Assembly: GCA_017502125.1 (NCBI GenBank)
Contig: JAFVVN010000059.1
Location: forward strand, 1-37,329
From: Bacteroidales bacterium
Lineage (GTDB): Bacteria > Bacteroidota > Bacteroidia > Bacteroidales > UBA932
Direction of reading: 5' to 3'
Length of the DNA stretch: 37,329 nucleotides
The notes beneath the pieces were generated by a model. That model saw only the letters and a list, made by a program, of their open reading frames with translations, did no database searches and was not told where the DNA came from. The first letter of the stretch is position 1; each line of letters begins with the position of its first letter. The position numbers and the translations under genes are program-made. Below, piece by piece: positions 33,210-37,329 of this stretch.

Positions 33210-35423
33210 TCATTTAAGATATTTCAGCCAGAAGGCGCGGTTGGCTTTCAGGAAGTGGTCGCCCTGGTAGCCATAATAGCCGTGCATGCCGTCGGGATAG
33301 ATCATGAAGTCGAAGTTCTTTCCCGCCTTGTGCAGGGCATCCAGGAGCTGAAGGGTATTCTGGTGGTGGACGTTGTCGTCACCGGTACCGTGGGTCAGTT
33401 TCAGCATGACCGGAGCGGTAGCCTGGGCATTCGACACAGTTGTCGTCCGGGCATCTTCTGGTGAGGACACAGGGACGGCAGTCTCAAAAGACACCGGATA
33501 GCCGTCGACATAATTCAGCACCTTGGATACGGCATAGCCCTCGGGGTTGTTCTGAGGTGTGTCCATATAGCGTTCTGTGTAGTGTGAGTCGTACAGAGCC
33601 CAGTCATAGACACCGCCGCCTGCGATTCCGTAATGGAACTTGTCAGGAGCCTGCATAAGCAGCATCGAGGTCATGGTTCCACCGAAGGAGAAACCCTCGA
33701 CTCCTATCTTATCATCCTGTACATAAGGAAGTTCCATGAGCCAGTCAGCCCATGAGCAGAAATCCTTGACTTCATGGACGGTGAGCCGGCGGTATATCAT
33801 GTCAAGGCTCTCCCTTCCGTTATGGCCTCCGGCACGCGGGTCCACAGTGATCTGGATGATCCCGTTTGCGGAGTACCACTGATTATTCTCGTTCGGAGTC
33901 ACCCATCTGTCACGCACAAGCGGAGTGTCAGGTCCACCGTATATATCCACGTGGACAGGATATTTCTTCGACGGATCAAAGTCATAAGGATAGACTATCA
34001 TTCCCGGTAGAGTGAATCCGTCAGGAGTCGTCATATGGACAAGGCTGCCGAGGGAATATTTCGAAGCGTCATAGTCTGGTCCCTTCATATCTGCAACTAC
34101 AAGTCCCTCAAGCCCATGACCCTTCTTTGGTGCGGGCTGAGGACCTCTGAGGTTTGCGGCAGCTATATCACCGCAATGTCCTTCAGAGACCATGCCTCCT
34201 GTAGTCGGGAAGATCGCGATGCGGGCAGGTGTGGTGACGTTCGAATAAGAAGCGGCAAAATATTTTCCGTCTGGAGAAAACCTGACTCCTGTCACATGAT
34301 ATGCAGGGTCTGTCAAAGCAGTCACAACACCCTTAGCATCAACCTTATACAATGCCTGACGGACTGTGGCATCACGTTTTGCAGTGAAATACACATCTCC
34401 CTTCTTTTCATCCACACGAAGGAGATTCACCGACCAGTTTGTTCCGTCTGTCAGACGACGGAACTCCTTTCCGTCATACGAAAGGAAATATATCTGCTGC
34501 CATCCGGTCTCGAACTCACGGGCCATATAGAGGCCTTTCTCGGTAAATATCACCGGATTGATCCAGTTGAGCCAGGTCTTGTAGGTCTCGTTGTATATAT
34601 GCGTCTTCGAGCCGTCCGCGGCATTCACGCTGTAAAGATCGAGGGTGTTCTGCAGACGCGGCATGCGGGCTATGAAGAACTCCTTGCTGTCAGGGCTCCA
34701 GAACGGGATGCCGAAATACTGGTCTTCAGCGGAGTCGAAGTCGGCCCATACCGTCTGAGAAGGGAGGTCGAGGTCGATGATGCCTATGCGGACCTGAGGA
34801 TTGGTCTGACCTGCCTTCGGATAGCGGGTCTCGCTGAGGGAACCGCCGAGAGCAAGGTCAGTCACCTTAGGACTGCTATAGCGTGTTGCCGCCGCAGTGC
34901 TGTCTGCAAATGCGGAATATATAGGGAAAAGCGGCACGTGGGAATTGTCGAAACGGTAGAATCCTATCTTTTTGCTGTCAGGAGACCACCAGAATGCCCT
35001 GTATCGTGACGGGCGGCCGAAAATCTCCTCATAATACACCCACGAGGCATAGCCGTTCAGGATGAGGTCACTGCCATCGTGAGTCAGACGGGTCTCCTCT
35101 CCGGAAGCGATATCCACCACATACAGGTCATTGTCCCTCGTGAAGGCAAGTCTTGTCGAGTCGGGAGAATAGGTGAGGTTCACCGCACCCTCCGGCCTTA
35201 CCGGAAAGTCGGAATACTTCTCCGGTGCCTTGACCCCTTCCGTACGGCGACCGTTGCGGGCATCAACCTTGAAGGCTGTGCTGTCCTGGTATGTTCCGTC
35301 ATAAGTAAAGACCACTTCCCTGTCACTCACCCACTTCCATGCACGCGGCACCTTGTTGAACTCCTGAGCGCCGGACACCACAGCCAGCAGCATCACCCCG
35401 ATCATCAATACAACTTTTCTCAT
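33210..35423 (-). CDS. Dipeptidyl peptidase IV (S9B prolyl oligopeptidase family)
   Basis: This enzyme removes X-Pro or X-Ala dipeptides from peptide N-termini, and with its signal peptide (KVVLMIGVMLLAVVSGAQ) acts in the periplasm. The 737-residue protein has the beta-propeller domain (about 30-480; YASWVYYEEIFGRPSRYRAFWW carries the double-Glu motif) and the alpha/beta-hydrolase domain. The triad is complete: S579 in GFSFGG, D682 in GTGDDNVH, H714 in DGMHGYYG. The frame extends to 35447; the ATG at 35423 overlaps the stop of the upstream helicase gene (ATGA) and starts the signal peptide. Confidence 0.94.
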   Translation of the reverse strand: MRKVVLMIGVMLLAVVSGAQEFNKVPRAWKWVSDREVVFTYDGTYQDSTAFKVDARNGRRTEGVKAPEKYSDFPVRPEGAVNLTYSPDSTRLAFTRDNDLYVVDIASGEETRLTHDGSDLILNGYASWVYYEEIFGRPSRYRAFWWSPDSKKIGFYRFDNSHVPLFPIYSAFADSTAAATRYSSPKVTDLALGGSLSETRYPKAGQTNPQVRIGIIDLDLPSQTVWADFDSAEDQYFGIPFWSPDSKEFFIARMPRLQNTLDLYSVNAADGSKTHIYNETYKTWLNWINPVIFTEKGLYMAREFETGWQQIYFLSYDGKEFRRLTDGTNWSVNLLRVDEKKGDVYFTAKRDATVRQALYKVDAKGVVTALTDPAYHVTGVRFSPDGKYFAASYSNVTTPARIAIFPTTGGMVSEGHCGDIAAANLRGPQPAPKKGHGLEGLVVADMKGPDYDASKYSLGSLVHMTTPDGFTLPGMIVYPYDFDPSKKYPVHVDIYGGPDTPLVRDRWVTPNENNQWYSANGIIQITVDPRAGGHNGRESLDMIYRRLTVHEVKDFCSWADWLMELPYVQDDKIGVEGFSFGGTMTSMLLMQAPDKFHYGIAGGGVYDWALYDSHYTERYMDTPQNNPEGYAVSKVLNYVDGYPVSFETAVPVSSPEDARTTTVSNAQATAPVMLKLTHGTGDDNVHHQNTLQLLDALHKAGKNFDFMIYPDGMHGYYGYQGDHFLKANRAFWLKYLK

Positions 35424-36889
35424 ATGCTGTTCCTTATACATTGACACTCACTGAATAACTCATCCTTGAAATTGACCAGACAGACCTTCTCCGTTGCGCG
35501 GGTCATGGCGGTATAGAGCCACTTCAGATCGTCCACAGTCAGTTCCTCCTGCCAGAAAGGATTGTCTATGAAGACACATTTCCACTGGCCTCCCTGCGAC
35601 TTGTGCCCGGTTATGGCATTGGCATATTTGAGCTGCAGGGCATTATAATACTTGTCCTCACGGACAGCCTCATATCTCTTCTTCTTGGTCGTTATGTGTG
35701 CATAGTCCTCATTCACACCCTGATACAGCATGTTGGACTGCTCATAGGTCAAGGACGCACTCTCCGACTCAAGAGTGTCCAGAATCACCTTGGCGACTAT
35801 CTCCTGGTCGTCATAATCCGGGAAGGATATGCGGGCCTGGGCGAAATGAAGGCCGTAGCGCTCTTCATAATTCGAAATCTTCACCAGCTTGGCGATGTCA
35901 CCGTTTGCGATATAGTCCATTCCCTCTATATTCTCCACAAACTGATAGCAGTTCCTGACGATCATCAGCTTGTCGTCGCGGACCAGCTTCTCCTCCTTGA
36001 ACTGCACGGTCGAGCGGATTCCGAGATTATACTTGATCGCACGCCTGTTGGAACGGCACAGGATCACTGTCTCATCCTCACCATAACGTGAATAGGCATC
36101 AGAAATCGTATCTATCAGTTCTCCCCCTCCGATGCGCTGCACATCGTCAAACCCGGACACTTCAAGTCCCAGATTGCACAGGTCCATCACTCCCGGACCA
36201 TAGTCCAGTTCCGAGATGAGCTTGCGGATCAGGGTCGCATTGTGCAATATACCCGACTCCTGCTGCTGACGCACCACCGTAGTAAGTTCGGCAAAGACGG
36301 TTCCTCCCATCATGGCCATATAATCCCTCGAAAGTGCCGGTGAGGCATCCAGACCTATAGGAGGGAGCTGAGCCGAGTCCCCTATCAGAATCACCTTGCA
36401 GCACACCCCCGAACGGACGAAAGTGATCAGGTCTTCAAGGAGATTTCCTGTACCGAAAGCCGCCGTGGACTGCTGCTGACCTGCGTCAATTCCTATCAGA
36501 GACACCTCATCCACCACAAAAAGAGTCTCCTTGTCCTTGTTCGGAGCCAGGGAGAACTGTCCGAATCCATCTCCCCCGACAGCGCGCTGACGGTATATAT
36601 GCTTATGGATCGTGAATGCAGGACGCCCTGCATAAGAAGAAAGCACCTTGGCAGCACGGCCGGTCGGTGCCAGAAGCACGCACTTTGTCTTGAACTCCGC
36701 AAGAGTGTCGATCACAGAGGCTATTGCAGTCGTCTTACCCGTTCCTGCATATCCGTTCACGACGAATATGTCATCATCGTCCGAACTGACGAAGTCGGAA
36801 AGCTTTCTGAGAAGATTGTCCTGACATGGGGTCGGTTCGAATCTCAGACGGGACAGGAAGCCTCTATACAAGAAATCAGCCCTTCCCAT
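35420..36889 (-). CDS. RecD-like superfamily 1 helicase (AAA_30 / UvrD_C_2)
   Basis: A 489-residue DNA helicase with Walker A GYAGTGKTT (K52), motif Ia LAPTGRAAKVL, Walker B FVVDEVSLI, motif III ILIGDSAQLPPIG, and the C-terminal UvrD-like motifs V and VI (ITGHKSQGGQWKCVF; WLYTAMTRATEKVCLV). It is shorter than RecD2 and lacks its N-terminal region, so it is a compact RecD/Pif1-like exonuclease-V-type helicase seen in Bacteroidota. No RecB or RecC gene is nearby. It is coupled on both sides: TAATG with trkH upstream, ATGA with DPP IV downstream. Confidence 0.88.
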   Translation of the reverse strand: MGRADFLYRGFLSRLRFEPTPCQDNLLRKLSDFVSSDDDDIFVVNGYAGTGKTTAIASVIDTLAEFKTKCVLLAPTGRAAKVLSSYAGRPAFTIHKHIYRQRAVGGDGFGQFSLAPNKDKETLFVVDEVSLIGIDAGQQQSTAAFGTGNLLEDLITFVRSGVCCKVILIGDSAQLPPIGLDASPALSRDYMAMMGGTVFAELTTVVRQQQESGILHNATLIRKLISELDYGPGVMDLCNLGLEVSGFDDVQRIGGGELIDTISDAYSRYGEDETVILCRSNRRAIKYNLGIRSTVQFKEEKLVRDDKLMIVRNCYQFVENIEGMDYIANGDIAKLVKISNYEERYGLHFAQARISFPDYDDQEIVAKVILDTLESESASLTYEQSNMLYQGVNEDYAHITTKKKRYEAVREDKYYNALQLKYANAITGHKSQGGQWKCVFIDNPFWQEELTVDDLKWLYTAMTRATEKVCLVNFKDELFSECQCIRNSI

Positions 36890-37329
36890 TACCTGTCACG
36901 CTTGAATATGAAGGACAGGACTATCAGGACAGGAAATATCTCCAATCGTCCCAAAAACATGTCAAAGGTGAAGATCAGCTTGGCCATAACCGGCTGCATC
37001 GAGTAGTTGCACATGGCCGAGACCTTGTCAAGTCCGGGACCGATGTTGCCGATGGACGCAAATGTGCCTGAGACAGCCTCCATTGCTTCCACTCCTGTCA
37101 GCATCACAAGTATGCAGGATATCAGTACTACAATCATATACAGGACGATGTACAGACACACCGCACCTATCATACTGTCAGGAAGATACTGCCGTCCCAT
37201 CTTAAGTCTGGATACGGAGGTAGGATGCAGCTTATGGCGGAGTTCATTCATAATGGCCTTGAACGCGATGACCACCCTGTCTACCTTGAGACCTCCGGTC
37301 GTGGAGCCGGAACATCCGCACTGTATGGC
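36889..37329 (-). CDS. trkH: TrkH-family potassium uptake protein, C-terminal part
   Basis: The frame runs off the right edge, so at least 147 C-terminal residues are present and the N-terminus is missing. The edge begins within the fourth selectivity-filter loop (CGCSGSTTGGLKVDR), followed by RVVIAFKAIMNELRHKLHP and two hydrophobic segments (MIGAVCLYIVLYMIVVLISCILVML; PVMAKLIFTFDMFLGRLEIFPVLIV). Trk systems import K+ across the inner membrane, usually with cytoplasmic TrkA, which may lie outside the window. A GTG at 37275 opens a shorter frame but is internal to the real gene. Its stop overlaps the helicase ATG (TAATG). Confidence 0.93.
   Translation of the reverse strand, partial: AIQCGCSGSTTGGLKVDRVVIAFKAIMNELRHKLHPTSVSRLKMGRQYLPDSMIGAVCLYIVLYMIVVLISCILVMLTGVEAMEAVSGTFASIGNIGPGLDKVSAMCNYSMQPVMAKLIFTFDMFLGRLEIFPVLIVLSFIFKRDR

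Noticed and set aside
34035-35009. 324-residue plus-strand open frame over DPP IV
   Set aside because: It is a long antisense shadow of the beta-propeller; Cys/His/Ser-rich composition and no family match argue against a gene.
37273-37275. GTG 37275 as the start of a short membrane protein
   Set aside because: The frame continues upstream to the window edge through the TrkH selectivity-filter motif, so this is an internal codon.

Overview
The window reads as a chromosomal segment of a Bacteroidota bacterium, most likely order Bacteroidales. This rests on promoters of the TTTG-N19/21-TAnnTTTG class, a 286-residue primary sigma factor without region 1.1, few Shine-Dalgarno sites, and Bacteroidota-type families (GSCFA protein, YtrA-type GntR/ABC module, S9B dipeptidyl peptidase, LemA-TPM pair, 7-TM AraC regulator). 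Genus cannot be fixed from sequence alone. Apart from short intergenic palindromic repeats, the content is core-genome: no prophage, transposase, CRISPR array, tRNA or obvious defence island was seen.

Layout. Positions 1-355 hold the 5' end of a 16S rRNA gene on the minus strand with its leader and two tandem, nearly duplicated promoters. From 530 a plus-strand run encodes a polyprenol-phosphate mannosyltransferase, dihydroorotase (pyrC) and a DMT exporter. It meets a minus-strand run: ClC channel then tex, an acidic unknown protein with its own promoter and terminator, and a YgiQ radical-SAM protein. An HD-domain protein (plus) then converges on the minus-strand genes degQ/htrA, rpoD and argS. 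Three intergenic regions here (upstream of ygiQ, upstream of rpoD, and between rpoD and argS) are filled with nested inverted repeats that resemble one another.

From 15214, dnaN, a DEDDh exonuclease and an unknown 179-residue protein run on the plus strand. They converge on a minus-strand cluster read bglX, dut, murF, btuF-like lipoprotein. Next come an orphan PqqD-like protein (plus), a predicted outer-membrane barrel (minus) and a GSCFA protein (plus). An ABC-ATPase/permease/YtrA-type GntR operon follows, with a perfect 9-bp inverted repeat just after its promoter, the likely autoregulatory operator. A 7-TM AraC regulator overlaps the end of the GntR gene on the other strand. The right part carries lysA, ffh, lemA and a TPM protein (plus), converging on a minus-strand operon read trkH (cut by the window edge), a RecD-like helicase and DPP IV.

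The region is very compact. Three convergent gene pairs overlap at their 3' ends and two more abut within 0-2 nt, while same-strand genes are often coupled by ATGA or TAATG overlaps. Several starts were moved downstream of the longest open frame (ClC, HD protein, argS, dnaN, bglX, pqqD-like, permease, lemA, DPP IV) because of promoter position, signal peptides or family N-termini. I found no clear new multi-gene system. The best leads are the palindromic repeat family around rpoD/argS/ygiQ, the YtrA operator module, and four conserved-looking genes of unknown function.
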